A stretch of DNA of 64,000 nt from Pseudomonas fragi (GTDB lineage Bacteria; Pseudomonadota; Gammaproteobacteria; Pseudomonadales; Pseudomonadaceae). Within the stretch, counting starts at the first letter, position 1. The number at the start of each line of letters is the position of its first letter. Below the pieces are notes generated by a model. The model worked only from the letters and a program-made list of their open reading frames with translations, searched no databases and had not been told where the DNA came from. A program made the translations under genes and the position numbers. Below, in pieces: positions 1-8,136 of the stretch. Location: the NCBI RefSeq assembly GCF_025426255.1, contig NZ_CP104861.1, forward strand, positions 1,736,001 to 1,800,000, given 5' to 3'.

Positions 1-240
1 AAGAGTCATTCTGCTTATCAATTTAATGAATCGCCAGCAAGAGATCAGTTTGCCTTTGGCGAGTATCACCAATCGTTAAGTAAAACTCTGGTCACGGCCA
101 GAGCGACAAAAGCAAACCGCGTTCTCAGGAAATTGACGATGAATCCTGGGGCGGTAGCGTGTCTGATTAAAATAGAATTCAGCCATCACCGGCCGACGTT
201 GTGGGTGATGCACCCCAATAGTTAAGGAAGTGCTTGAAAC
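1..240 (+). promoter_or_regulatory. 5' leader of the O-antigen operon
   Basis: This stretch precedes rfbA and has no recognisable gene. It carries the ops element at 150-161 and the rfbA ribosome binding site AAGGAAG at 224-230. A frame is open from the window edge to a TAA at 223-225, but its translation resembles nothing I know. I could not place a convincing -35/-10 pair, so the promoter may lie before position 1. Confidence 0.6.
150..161 (+). promoter_or_regulatory. ops element (RfaH recruitment site of a JUMPstart leader)
   Basis: The sequence GGCGGTAGCGTG is an exact match to the ops core known from enterobacterial LPS and capsule operons, where RfaH binds paused RNA polymerase and suppresses termination. 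The preceding bases CCTGGG also resemble the end of the JUMPstart consensus, while the rest of the 39-nt JUMPstart is not conserved. It lies 79 nt before the rfbA start, on the coding strand, which is the expected placement. The operon behind it is long and AT-rich, the usual RfaH target. RfaH itself is not encoded in this window. Confidence 0.8.
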
Positions 241-1137
241 ATGACCCCCTTCAAACGTAAAGGCATCATCCTCGCTGGCGGTTCGGGAACACGCTTGCAT
301 CCCCTCACGCTGGGCGTATCCAAGCAGATGCTGCCAATCTACGACAAGCCCATGATCTTCTACCCGCTGTCAGTATTGATGCTGGCGGGGATGCGCGAAA
401 TTTTGATTATCTCAACGCCAGAAGACTTGCCTTGCTTCAAAAAACTGCTGGGTGACGGCAGCCAGTACGGCATTGAGTTGAGCTACGCTGAACAGCCTAG
501 CCCCGATGGACTGGCGCAAGCCTTTATCATTGGCGAAGAGTTCATTGGCAAAGACCCGGTCTGCCTGATCCTTGGCGACAACATCTTTTATGGTCAACAC
601 TTCTCGGACAACTTGCGCTCAGCCATGTCTCAAGAGAAAGGTGCCACTGTTTTTGGTTATCACGTCTCAGACCCTGAGCGTTTTGGTGTGGTTGAGTTCG
701 ATGGCAGTGGGCGCGCGTTGAGTATTGAAGAAAAACCCGCAAAGCCAAAATCCAACTATGCAGTGACCGGTTTGTATTTCTATGACAATCAGGTGGTTGA
801 AATTGCAAAAAATATCAAGCCATCCGATCGAGGAGAACTTGAAATCACCGATGTCAATCGAGCCTATCTTGAGCAAAAGACTCTAACTGTTGAAATGTTG
901 GGCCGCGGTTTTGCCTGGCTGGACACAGGCACCCATGAGTCCTTGCTGGAAGCCAGTCATTTTGTGCATACCATCGAGCAGCGCCAAGGCTTGAAAGTGG
1001 CTTGCCTGGAAGAAATAGCTTTTAACAGCGGCTGGATTTCACCTGAGATCTTGGGAGAGCAGGCTGAAAAGTTGAAGAAAACAGGGTATGGGCAATACCT
1101 TGCCAAGCTGTTGTCGACTGAGCGAGTCGGACCATGA
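241..1137 (+). CDS. rfbA: Glucose-1-phosphate thymidylyltransferase RfbA/RmlA
   Basis: This enzyme joins glucose-1-phosphate and dTTP to give dTDP-glucose, the entry step to dTDP-rhamnose and dTDP-aminosugars. The 298-residue length is normal for the family. The nucleotidyltransferase signature [11 protein letters not shown] is at residues 11-21 and the metal-binding GDN at 112-114. The ATG has AAGGAAG about 10 nt upstream. The stop overlaps the rfbC start (ATGA), so the two are translationally coupled. It is the first gene after the ops element. No rfbB or rfbD is present in the window, so the 4,6-dehydratase must come from elsewhere in the genome or from upstream. Confidence 0.95.
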   Translation: MTPFKRKGIILAGGSGTRLHPLTLGVSKQMLPIYDKPMIFYPLSVLMLAGMREILIISTPEDLPCFKKLLGDGSQYGIELSYAEQPSPDGLAQAFIIGEEFIGKDPVCLILGDNIFYGQHFSDNLRSAMSQEKGATVFGYHVSDPERFGVVEFDGSGRALSIEEKPAKPKSNYAVTGLYFYDNQVVEIAKNIKPSDRGELEITDVNRAYLEQKTLTVEMLGRGFAWLDTGTHESLLEASHFVHTIEQRQGLKVACLEEIAFNSGWISPEILGEQAEKLKKTGYGQYLAKLLSTERVGP

Positions 1138-1694
1138 AATTTACTGAAGCTCAACTTCCAGGTGTCGTGATCATTGAGCCGGACGTTTATGAAGATGAAC
1201 GTGGCTGGTTCATGGAAAGCTTTAATCAAAAGCGATTTGAGGAGGGATTACAGAGCCTTGGACAGCCCATTCCGAAGCCCTTTGTACAAGATAACCAGTC
1301 GTGTTCAAAAAAAGGGGTACTCCGGGGGTTGCACTATCAACTGGAGCCTTTCGCGCAAGGCAAGCTTGTCAGTGTGAGTCAGGGTGCAGCTTTTGATGTT
1401 GCGGTGGATCTCAGAACTGGCTCTCCTACATTTGGCAAATGGTTGGGTATTGAGTTAAACGCTACAAATAAAAAAATGTTGTGGATTCCTGCGGGGTTTG
1501 CGCATGGATTTCTTGCGTTGGAAGATAAAACGTACTTTAGTTATAAAACTACTGATTTCTACAATAAAGATTCGGAGCGTAGTTTGTTTTGGAATGACCC
1601 AGTAATTGGGGTTGAGTGGCCAAGTTCAGATAAATATTATATCAGCACTAAAGATCTGGAGGCGCCACGGTTGTCAGTGGGTTTTGTTGAGTAG
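1134..1694 (+). CDS. rfbC: dTDP-4-dehydrorhamnose 3,5-epimerase RfbC/RmlC
   Basis: This cupin-fold epimerase converts dTDP-4-keto-6-deoxyglucose to dTDP-4-keto-L-rhamnose. Its 186 residues match the family length. The RGLHYQ motif with the catalytic His at residue 67 is intact, as is the PAGFAHGF segment. It overlaps rfbA by 4 nt. Its presence suggests L-rhamnose, but RmlD is absent here, so rhamnose synthesis depends on genes elsewhere. The 3' half becomes AT-rich, marking the start of the variable cassette. Confidence 0.93.
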   Translation: MKFTEAQLPGVVIIEPDVYEDERGWFMESFNQKRFEEGLQSLGQPIPKPFVQDNQSCSKKGVLRGLHYQLEPFAQGKLVSVSQGAAFDVAVDLRTGSPTFGKWLGIELNATNKKMLWIPAGFAHGFLALEDKTYFSYKTTDFYNKDSERSLFWNDPVIGVEWPSSDKYYISTKDLEAPRLSVGFVE

Positions 1695-1851
1695 GCTTTT
1701 GGTGTTGTTTGGATATAAAAAGTAGATAGTTGTGTTGTGTTAAGTATGCAATATTTTGGTTATTGTTAAAGGGTTGGTTGCAAGGTGCTGGAAGTGCCCT
1801 CAAGCCTGTCAAGGTATTTGAAGTGTTCATTATTATTGTTGTGGAGTAAAA

Positions 1852-2415
1852 ATGTCATATTTGACAGATGCTGAGCTTCAGGGGGTAGGCTTTAAAAAGC
1901 TTGGTAGGGGAGTGAAAATTAGCGATAAAGCTAGCATATATGATGCAGAGAAAATTGAGGTAGGAGATTATTCACGCATTGATGACTTTTGCATTATTTC
2001 GGGCCGCGTGGTGATTGGTAGATATAATCATATTACCCCCATGTGTCTGGTCGCAGGAGGTCTTCCAGGTATTGTTTTCGGAGATTTTTGCACCTTGGCT
2101 TATGGTGTAAAAGTGTTTGCGCAGTCTGATGACTATACAGGCGAAACGTTGACTAATTCTTTGGTACCCAAAAAGTTCAAGAATGAATATTTCTCCGCAG
2201 TCAATCTTGAACGTCATGTGATTGTGGGTGCGAATTCCGTTATCTTTCCTGGTGTGACAGTTGCCGAGGGATGTTCGATTGGTGCGATGGCATTGGTTAC
2301 TGTAAGTACTGAGCCGTGGGGGATATACGTTGGTGTCCCGGCAAAGCGTATCAAAGACCGGAAAAAAGATCTTTTAGTATTAGAGGCCGAATTTTTAAAT
2401 GAGCAAATGTCATGA
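1852..2415 (+). CDS. Left-handed beta-helix acyltransferase, probably N-acylating a dTDP-4-amino sugar
   Basis: This 187-residue protein shows hexapeptide (I/V-G-x4) repeats typical of left-handed beta-helix acyltransferases, clearest near the C-terminus in the segment beginning VIVGANSVIFPG. The family transfers acyl groups from acyl-CoA to sugars. GGAG lies 6 nt before the ATG, and the stop overlaps the next start (ATGA), tying it to the WecE-type aminotransferase. From that pairing I infer N-acylation of the 4-amino sugar, the job done by the unrelated WecD in E. coli. An O-acetyltransferase role is the alternative. AT-rich codon use differs from the flanking chromosome. Confidence 0.78.
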   Translation: MSYLTDAELQGVGFKKLGRGVKISDKASIYDAEKIEVGDYSRIDDFCIISGRVVIGRYNHITPMCLVAGGLPGIVFGDFCTLAYGVKVFAQSDDYTGETLTNSLVPKKFKNEYFSAVNLERHVIVGANSVIFPGVTVAEGCSIGAMALVTVSTEPWGIYVGVPAKRIKDRKKDLLVLEAEFLNEQMS

Positions 2416-3560
2416 TTCCTTTTAATAAGCCACCTTATACAGGTAATGAAGATCAATATGTTCTGGCAGCCATGCGCAGCCATAAAATGTCAGGAGATGG
2501 GGAGTTTACACTTAAGTGTCAAGCATGGTTCGAAAGTAAACTGTCGTGTGCAAAAGCTCTTCTAACCCCTTCCTGTACACAGGCTTTAGAAATGGCAGCA
2601 ATTCTTCTAGATGTGAAAGAGGGCGATGAAGTAATAATGCCTAGTTTTACATTTGTAAGTACTGCCAATGCTTTTGTGTTGCGAGGAGCTAAAGTTGTTT
2701 TTGTCGATGTTCGCCCTGATACGATGAACATGAATGAGGAACTTGTTGAAGCTGCAATAACGGATAAAACTGTAGCTATTGTCGTGGTACATTATGCGGG
2801 TATTTCCTGCGAGATGGATAAAATAATGGACGTTGCGCAGCGGAAAAATATCTTTGTGATTGAGGATGCTGCCCAAGGCATGCAGTCTTTTTATAAAGGA
2901 AAGCCGCTGGGTTCTATAGGGCACATGGCAGCTTATAGTTTTCATGAAACCAAGAATTATACCAGCGGGGGTGAAGGCGGGCTTTTGATTATAAATGATT
3001 CGCAATTTGTCAGTCGCGCAGAAATAGTAAGGGAGAAGGGGACTAATAGAAGTCAGTTCTTCAGAGGCATGATTGATAAGTATACGTGGGTCGATATTGG
3101 TAGCAGCTATCTGCCAAGTGAACTCCAAGCAGCATATTTATACGGCCAACTCGAGCGAGTGGACGAGATTAATGTCGCTAGAAACAAAATTTGGGACACC
3201 TATTTTGAAAGTTTGAAGGATCTTGCTCCAGAGTATATTGAACTGCCATTTATTCCGGAGTCCTGCACCGGAAATGCTCATATGTTTTATCTGAAGTTGC
3301 CTGATATAAAAATACGTACTGCCGTGCTTGAATACTTGAGTTCTGTAAAAATAGGTGCGGTCTTTCATTATATTCCCTTGCACTCTTCGCCGGCGGGTAA
3401 AAGCTTAGGTCGTTTTAATGGAGTAGACACATTCACGACGAGGGATAGCGAAAGGTTGATTAGACTTCCTATCTGGTTTGGCATGACAATAGAAGAAGTA
3501 CAGCGCGTTGTTGGCTGTGTTCGCACTGCAATACGTGAAACCTACTGTAAGAAGGATTGA
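2412..3560 (+). CDS. rffA: dTDP-4-amino-4,6-dideoxygalactose transaminase (WecE/RffA type)
   Basis: This PLP enzyme of the DegT/DnrJ/EryC1/StrS family aminates C4 of dTDP-4-keto-6-deoxyglucose, with glutamate as the usual donor. The 382-residue protein follows E. coli WecE closely along its length, from MIPFN at the start through PSFTFVSTANAFVLRGAK to EIVREKGTNRSQFFRG. The PLP lysine is K181 in SFHETKNYTSGGEGG. It overlaps the acyltransferase and is followed by a WzxE-like flippase, the same neighbour as in the enterobacterial common antigen locus. The expected product is dTDP-Fuc4N. The exact epimer cannot be read from sequence. Confidence 0.9.
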   Translation: MIPFNKPPYTGNEDQYVLAAMRSHKMSGDGEFTLKCQAWFESKLSCAKALLTPSCTQALEMAAILLDVKEGDEVIMPSFTFVSTANAFVLRGAKVVFVDVRPDTMNMNEELVEAAITDKTVAIVVVHYAGISCEMDKIMDVAQRKNIFVIEDAAQGMQSFYKGKPLGSIGHMAAYSFHETKNYTSGGEGGLLIINDSQFVSRAEIVREKGTNRSQFFRGMIDKYTWVDIGSSYLPSELQAAYLYGQLERVDEINVARNKIWDTYFESLKDLAPEYIELPFIPESCTGNAHMFYLKLPDIKIRTAVLEYLSSVKIGAVFHYIPLHSSPAGKSLGRFNGVDTFTTRDSERLIRLPIWFGMTIEEVQRVVGCVRTAIRETYCKKD

Positions 3561-3564
3561 ATGT

Positions 3565-4854
3565 GTGGCCAGTTTTAGCGGGCGTAATATTTTTTATGGC
3601 GCCGTACTTACAACGGCTGCGCAGTTATCAAAAATAGGGGGAGGTTTTTTACTTTTAAAGTTGATTGCGGTGTATTTAGGTCCAGAAGGTCTGGGTCAGA
3701 TTGGTAATTTTATGAGTGTGGTTACAATTCTTTCCTTGATTGCGGGAGGAGGCGTTGTAAATGGTGTGATAAAATATGTAGCTGCACTAAAAAATGAAAG
3801 AAAAAAGCTGCTGATATTTGTATCTTCGGTCAAGGTTTATTCCTTTGTTTTTAGTTTTTTTATTGCGGTGGCGGGTTGTCTTTTATCTGAAAAAATAGCG
3901 TTCTATATATTCGGTGATTCTTCAAAATATTGGTTGATCATTGTTTTGGCTTTGGCCCAGATGGGGTTTGGATTTACAAATCTGGTGACAGGTGTCGCAA
4001 ATGGTTTGATGGACACCAGAAGCTATGCACTTATCCAAGTAAGCGGAAACTTGCTAGTGCTTCCAATTGCCTGGGTGTTGGTGTCAAAGTTACATTTTGC
4101 GGGAGCGGCGCTGTCAATTGTATTGTTTTATTTTTCGTACACATTGCCAGCCTATTATTTTTATAGAAAGTCCGTATTTTTTAACAGGACACTGCTCTTC
4201 AGTTCCTTGCGTGCGAATGTAAGTCGCCTGTCTATATATACAATAATGGCTTGTGTTGGGGCTGTCAGTGTGCCGCTGGTTGAAATTATAGTTAGGGCGC
4301 AGTTGATAAGTAATGCTGGTTTGGACGCTGCGGGTATTTGGCAGGGTTCTATCAAGTTATCCAGCGCTTACATGGGTTTTTTCACTGTTTTCTTAGCTGT
4401 CTACTTCATGCCGCTTATTGTAAAGCTGGATGGAAAAAAAGAAATATCCTCTACGGTTATTAGATTTATAGCAATTGTTATGACGGTCTTCTTGGTTGGA
4501 GCGTCAGCGCTTTATTTATGTAGGGTAACATTTATTCCTTTACTGCTATCGAGTAACTTTTCCGCGCTGGAGGAATTGATCAAATATCAATTGGTAGGGG
4601 ATTTTTTCAGGGTTTCTTCTTATGTAATAGGGTTTGTTGTTATCGCAAGATCTTCCTTGAAGGTATATCTGTTTTCTGAGGTGGTTCAAGGATTGCTGTT
4701 CATGAGCTTGAGTAGCTTGTTCTTGAGTCAAGGCATGTCTTTGAAAGGGGTCTTCATGGCTCACATCATAATGAATGTGATTTATTTTGTTATGTCCATG
4801 GTAGGCTTTTTTGTGTATTTAAATTATCGTGTAGGGAGTGGGAAGTGCAATTAG
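3565..4854 (+). CDS. wzx: O-unit flippase, WzxE-like (MOP superfamily)
   Basis: This polytopic membrane protein moves undecaprenyl-PP-linked repeat units across the inner membrane. About 12 hydrophobic segments are visible. Similarity to WzxE is recognisable in the N-terminal KIGGGFLLLKLIAVYLGPEGLGQ, in AGIWQGSIKLSSAYM and in YQLVGDFFRVSSYVIGFVVIA. I chose the GTG at 3565 because AAGGA at 3552-3556 sits 8 nt before it. The longer frame from 3508 would overlap the aminotransferase by 53 nt and adds residues unlike the family. The gene is strongly AT-rich. Confidence 0.87.
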   Translation: MASFSGRNIFYGAVLTTAAQLSKIGGGFLLLKLIAVYLGPEGLGQIGNFMSVVTILSLIAGGGVVNGVIKYVAALKNERKKLLIFVSSVKVYSFVFSFFIAVAGCLLSEKIAFYIFGDSSKYWLIIVLALAQMGFGFTNLVTGVANGLMDTRSYALIQVSGNLLVLPIAWVLVSKLHFAGAALSIVLFYFSYTLPAYYFYRKSVFFNRTLLFSSLRANVSRLSIYTIMACVGAVSVPLVEIIVRAQLISNAGLDAAGIWQGSIKLSSAYMGFFTVFLAVYFMPLIVKLDGKKEISSTVIRFIAIVMTVFLVGASALYLCRVTFIPLLLSSNFSALEELIKYQLVGDFFRVSSYVIGFVVIARSSLKVYLFSEVVQGLLFMSLSSLFLSQGMSLKGVFMAHIIMNVIYFVMSMVGFFVYLNYRVGSGKCN

Positions 4855-5753
4855 TTAGTGTTGTGGTCTCTTGTTATAATCAGAAAGATTACATTGTCGA
4901 ATGTTTGGATAGTATTTTGTCTCAAGAAGTTGATTTTCTCTATGAGTTAATTATATCTGATGATTGCTCCACTGACGGCACGCAGAAAGCGTTGCAAGAC
5001 TATCGTTATATTAATGACTCTAAAGTCAATCTTTTATTGAGGACTGAAAACGTAGGGGCTGCGGCAAATTATCATGGGCTCCATAAGATGGCCAAAGGAG
5101 ATATCGTTTTTCACTTCGATGGTGATGATGTAATGTTGCCTGGTAAATTGCAGAAACAGTTTGATGTTTTTGTGGGCTATCCTGACGTCAATATAGTAAT
5201 GCATAAAGCTATTTATTTTTCCGATGATGGACAATACTACTCGGAAACACAGTTTCCAGATAAACCTGTTAATGAATTATTTTTCTTTGGTCTTTCTGAA
5301 TTGGCGCGATGGGGGACTATTGCTGTGCATGGCTCATATGCATATCGACGATCCTCTCGTAAAGCTATGATCGATCGTGAGTTCATGGAATGGTTTTTTG
5401 CTATGGACTCATTGATAGGAGGTGGTAGAGGCGTATTTTTGAACAAGGCATATGTTAAATACAGGTGCAATGCTAATGGGGCATCATATCTTTCAAGCCG
5501 AAATGGGAAAATCAAAGCGTATAACTTATATTTTTCTGATGTTTGTGAGTATTTTGATGATGATAAAAGCTTGCGAAAGGACTTGTATGCCAATTTTTTA
5601 GTGACAGCACTTGCAATGTGTAAGTCTGTGCGCACTTTACCGTGGAGTGTAGCCTGTTTTCTTTTCAAAAACGTTAAATACTTTAGGCCGAAAATCTTTA
5701 TCGAGACTTTTAAAGTTAGAGTAAAGGTCGGTCCCAAGGAAAGCATAAGGTAA
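4845..5753 (+). CDS. Family 2 glycosyltransferase
   Basis: This is a GT-A fold inverting transferase that adds a sugar to the growing O unit on the cytoplasmic side. The N-terminal nucleotide-binding strand VSVVVSCYN is at residues 4-12, the DDCSTDG acidic patch near 39-45, and the DXD-type FDGDD at 91-95. The length is 302 residues. The GTG start lies inside the end of the flippase gene (10-nt overlap), and the GGGAGTGGGAA stretch just before it can serve as ribosome binding site. Donor and acceptor cannot be predicted. It occupies the position held by WecF in the enterobacterial common antigen cluster but is not of the WecF family. Confidence 0.85.
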   Translation: MQLVSVVVSCYNQKDYIVECLDSILSQEVDFLYELIISDDCSTDGTQKALQDYRYINDSKVNLLLRTENVGAAANYHGLHKMAKGDIVFHFDGDDVMLPGKLQKQFDVFVGYPDVNIVMHKAIYFSDDGQYYSETQFPDKPVNELFFFGLSELARWGTIAVHGSYAYRRSSRKAMIDREFMEWFFAMDSLIGGGRGVFLNKAYVKYRCNANGASYLSSRNGKIKAYNLYFSDVCEYFDDDKSLRKDLYANFLVTALAMCKSVRTLPWSVACFLFKNVKYFRPKIFIETFKVRVKVGPKESIR

Positions 5754-5758
5754 TAATA

Positions 5759-6973
5759 TTGAAAAGTGTTAGTGTCGAGGTCGACCTAGGGGCGTCTGAT
5801 ACACGTGCTAAAGGCAGCGCCACTCTAGTAGCAGTTTTTGTATTGCTCGTCGTAATAGGTTTTCCGCGCATCTATGCGACTGAAGTACCGATGGCGATAC
5901 TGCTTGTACCATTCTACTTGATGGGGTTCTTGCGATTTCAAGCGAAGAATTTATTTTTTTCCTTGGTTTTTGTAACGCTGTTCAGTTGTTGGTTGCTAGG
6001 TGGAGTAGTTGCATTTTTAATGGGGGACGGGACAACAAAGGATCTTGCTTTCCATTTTATTGTTTCTGCTAAAATTTTGCTTAATGTTTTTTTTGGCTAT
6101 GTGGTGTATGTGGTCGTAAGGGAGCAAAGTGCTGCATTGCTTCTATGGTTGTTGGTCCAGCTTTTAATTATCTGCGCTTCAATGCTGAGTGCTGATATTT
6201 ACAGTTTTTTACTTGGCTTTATCTCGCCACGATCAGCGGATGTGTTCCAGCATATTTTTGGACTCAGAGCTATAGGGTTTGGGCTGTTTCATGTTGGTGG
6301 CGCGCTGACGCTTGTCACTGCCACTTTTTATTATTTACTGATTGTGCAGAATTCGTTTTCTAGAATGTTACTGCTCTTGCTGATATTGCCCATATCAATG
6401 GCTGTGGCCAGAAGCGCCATTATTCCGTATTTGGTGTTGGGTGTGTTAAAGCAAGGGGTGAAGTCAAAAATATATCTTGCTATTTCGATGTTGGTTATGT
6501 GTGTGTTGAGTGTGCTTGTCAACAGTGGACCACTCTATGAAGCAACTGAGATTTTTCGAAATTTTTTAAGTCGTGGCAGTTTTCATAGTGCCAGCGTCGA
6601 CGCATTGGCAAGTATGTATGTGCTTCCTGATAGTCTGAAAGTCTATGTGCTGGGTGTGGGGCAGTATTTTGACTCTGGCGTATCCGGATTAAGGTATTAT
6701 ATGGGGACCGATGTAGGATACTTGCGGTTGCTGTATTATTCTGGTGTGGGATCTGTTTTTGTTTTTATGGCTCTTAATATATTTGGGCTTGTAGGGCTCA
6801 TGATTTCTCATCGCTATCCCGGTAGCTATAATATAAGAGCCTTTGCCTTGGCGCTCGTCTGTATTTTTCTAGTGGTTAATTTTAAAGGTTTGCAAGTGAT
6901 GCCGATTTTTGGGTTTGTGTTCTATTTTTATGCTTCCGCTCAAAAATCCAATACATGTCTTCAGGGAGATTGA
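5759..6973 (+). CDS. wzy: Polytopic membrane protein, probable O-antigen polymerase (Wzy)
   Basis: This 404-residue protein is almost entirely hydrophobic, with roughly 10-12 membrane segments and a longer periplasmic-looking loop around residues 255-315. Size, topology and position between glycosyltransferases in a Wzx-containing cluster fit Wzy, the polymerase that links O units in the periplasm. Wzy proteins share little sequence, so the assignment rests on context. The start is TTG at 5759 with AAGG 8 nt upstream. The gene is AT-rich and has no competing polymerase candidate in the cluster. Confidence 0.7.
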   Translation: MKSVSVEVDLGASDTRAKGSATLVAVFVLLVVIGFPRIYATEVPMAILLVPFYLMGFLRFQAKNLFFSLVFVTLFSCWLLGGVVAFLMGDGTTKDLAFHFIVSAKILLNVFFGYVVYVVVREQSAALLLWLLVQLLIICASMLSADIYSFLLGFISPRSADVFQHIFGLRAIGFGLFHVGGALTLVTATFYYLLIVQNSFSRMLLLLLILPISMAVARSAIIPYLVLGVLKQGVKSKIYLAISMLVMCVLSVLVNSGPLYEATEIFRNFLSRGSFHSASVDALASMYVLPDSLKVYVLGVGQYFDSGVSGLRYYMGTDVGYLRLLYYSGVGSVFVFMALNIFGLVGLMISHRYPGSYNIRAFALALVCIFLVVNFKGLQVMPIFGFVFYFYASAQKSNTCLQGD

Positions 6974-6975
6974 GG

Positions 6976-8136
6976 GTGCAGATCGATAAGCTTAAAATTG
7001 CTCGAGTTTCAACTGTTCCGTTTTTTGTTTTGACTCAGTTGAAAGCGCAAATCGAAGCGCTGAGTTCGTCTGGTATGGCTGTGACTGTAATAACCAGCCT
7101 TGATGAGATGAGTGATAAATTAGCGTTGGATAAAAGTTTCACGTACCGCCCTGTTAATATTGAACGCGCCATCAACTTATCAAAAGACTTTTTCAGCTTG
7201 CTGGCGTTGAGTCGTGTTTTTAAAAAATGCAAATTTGATATTGTCCATTCAACAACGCCCAAGGCCGGACTGCTTAGTGCAATAGCCGGTTGTGTTGCAA
7301 GGACACCTGTCAGGCTACACACATTTACGGGCCAGCCCTGGGTGACAACAACCGGGGTTAAACGCTCCATCTTGAAGTTCTGCGACAAAGTTATTGCCCG
7401 CTTGAACACGCATTGTTATGCAGACAGTGCGAGTCAGAGAGAGTTTTTGGTGTCCAGTGGGATTATCAAGGCTGAGAAGATATCCGTTATCGGTGCAGGT
7501 TCATTGGCGGGGATTGACCTTGAGCGATTCGATCCACAGCGATACAGCGCGGATGAGTTACAGACACTGCGGGCTGATTTGAATATTCCAGAGACTGGAA
7601 AAATATTGTTATTTGTCGGGCGAATTACACCTGATAAAGGTGTCCACGAACTGATCTCGGCGTTCAGTGCCATCGTCAAGGAGAATCATGAGGTTTTTCT
7701 GGTTCTGGTCGGTCCCTTTGAGTCTGTAGGGGAAAGTATTGTCAATCAGGTCAATGATGCTCAAGTGCGTGACAGGATAAAAACAGTGGGTTTCTCCAGC
7801 GAGCCGGAGAAGTATATGGCACTTGCGGACTTGCTTTGCCTGCCCAGCTATCGCGAAGGATTCGGCACTGTAGTTATTGAAGCCGCGGCAATGGGAACCC
7901 CTGCGATAGGTACCGATATTTATGGGTTGTCCGATGCGATTGTGAATGGTGAAACGGGGGTTTTAGTACCCGTGAAAGATTCTGCCGCGCTTAAAGCAGG
8001 AATTCTTGCAGTGTTGAGCGACGCCCAACGGCTTTCTGCAATGGGTGCTGCTGCTCGAGATCGTGCAATTCGCGATTTTGGATCGAACATCTGTTCTGAA
8101 TTGCTGATCAAAGAATACAAGAGGTTTTTTAATTGA
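6976..8136 (+). CDS. Family 4 glycosyltransferase
   Basis: This is a GT-B fold retaining transferase. The C-terminal donor domain has FVGRITPDKGVHELI and the E-x7-E motif in REGFGTVVIEAA. The N-terminal half carries FDIVHSTTPKAGLLSAIAG, typical of GT4 enzymes acting on lipid-linked sugars. I prefer the GTG at 6976, preceded by AGGGAG at 6963-6968. An in-frame ATG at 6955 lies inside the wzy gene. The next gene overlaps by 4 nt. Base composition returns towards the chromosomal norm in this gene. A role in adding the second sugar to the WbpL product is likely but inferred. Confidence 0.87.
   Translation: MQIDKLKIARVSTVPFFVLTQLKAQIEALSSSGMAVTVITSLDEMSDKLALDKSFTYRPVNIERAINLSKDFFSLLALSRVFKKCKFDIVHSTTPKAGLLSAIAGCVARTPVRLHTFTGQPWVTTTGVKRSILKFCDKVIARLNTHCYADSASQREFLVSSGIIKAEKISVIGAGSLAGIDLERFDPQRYSADELQTLRADLNIPETGKILLFVGRITPDKGVHELISAFSAIVKENHEVFLVLVGPFESVGESIVNQVNDAQVRDRIKTVGFSSEPEKYMALADLLCLPSYREGFGTVVIEAAAMGTPAIGTDIYGLSDAIVNGETGVLVPVKDSAALKAGILAVLSDAQRLSAMGAAARDRAIRDFGSNICSELLIKEYKRFFN

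Noticed and set aside
1..225. Open frame from the window edge to a TAA at 223-225 on the plus strand
   Set aside because: The translation matches no family I know, and the stretch carries the ops element, which belongs in an untranslated leader. A 74-codon open frame can arise by chance.
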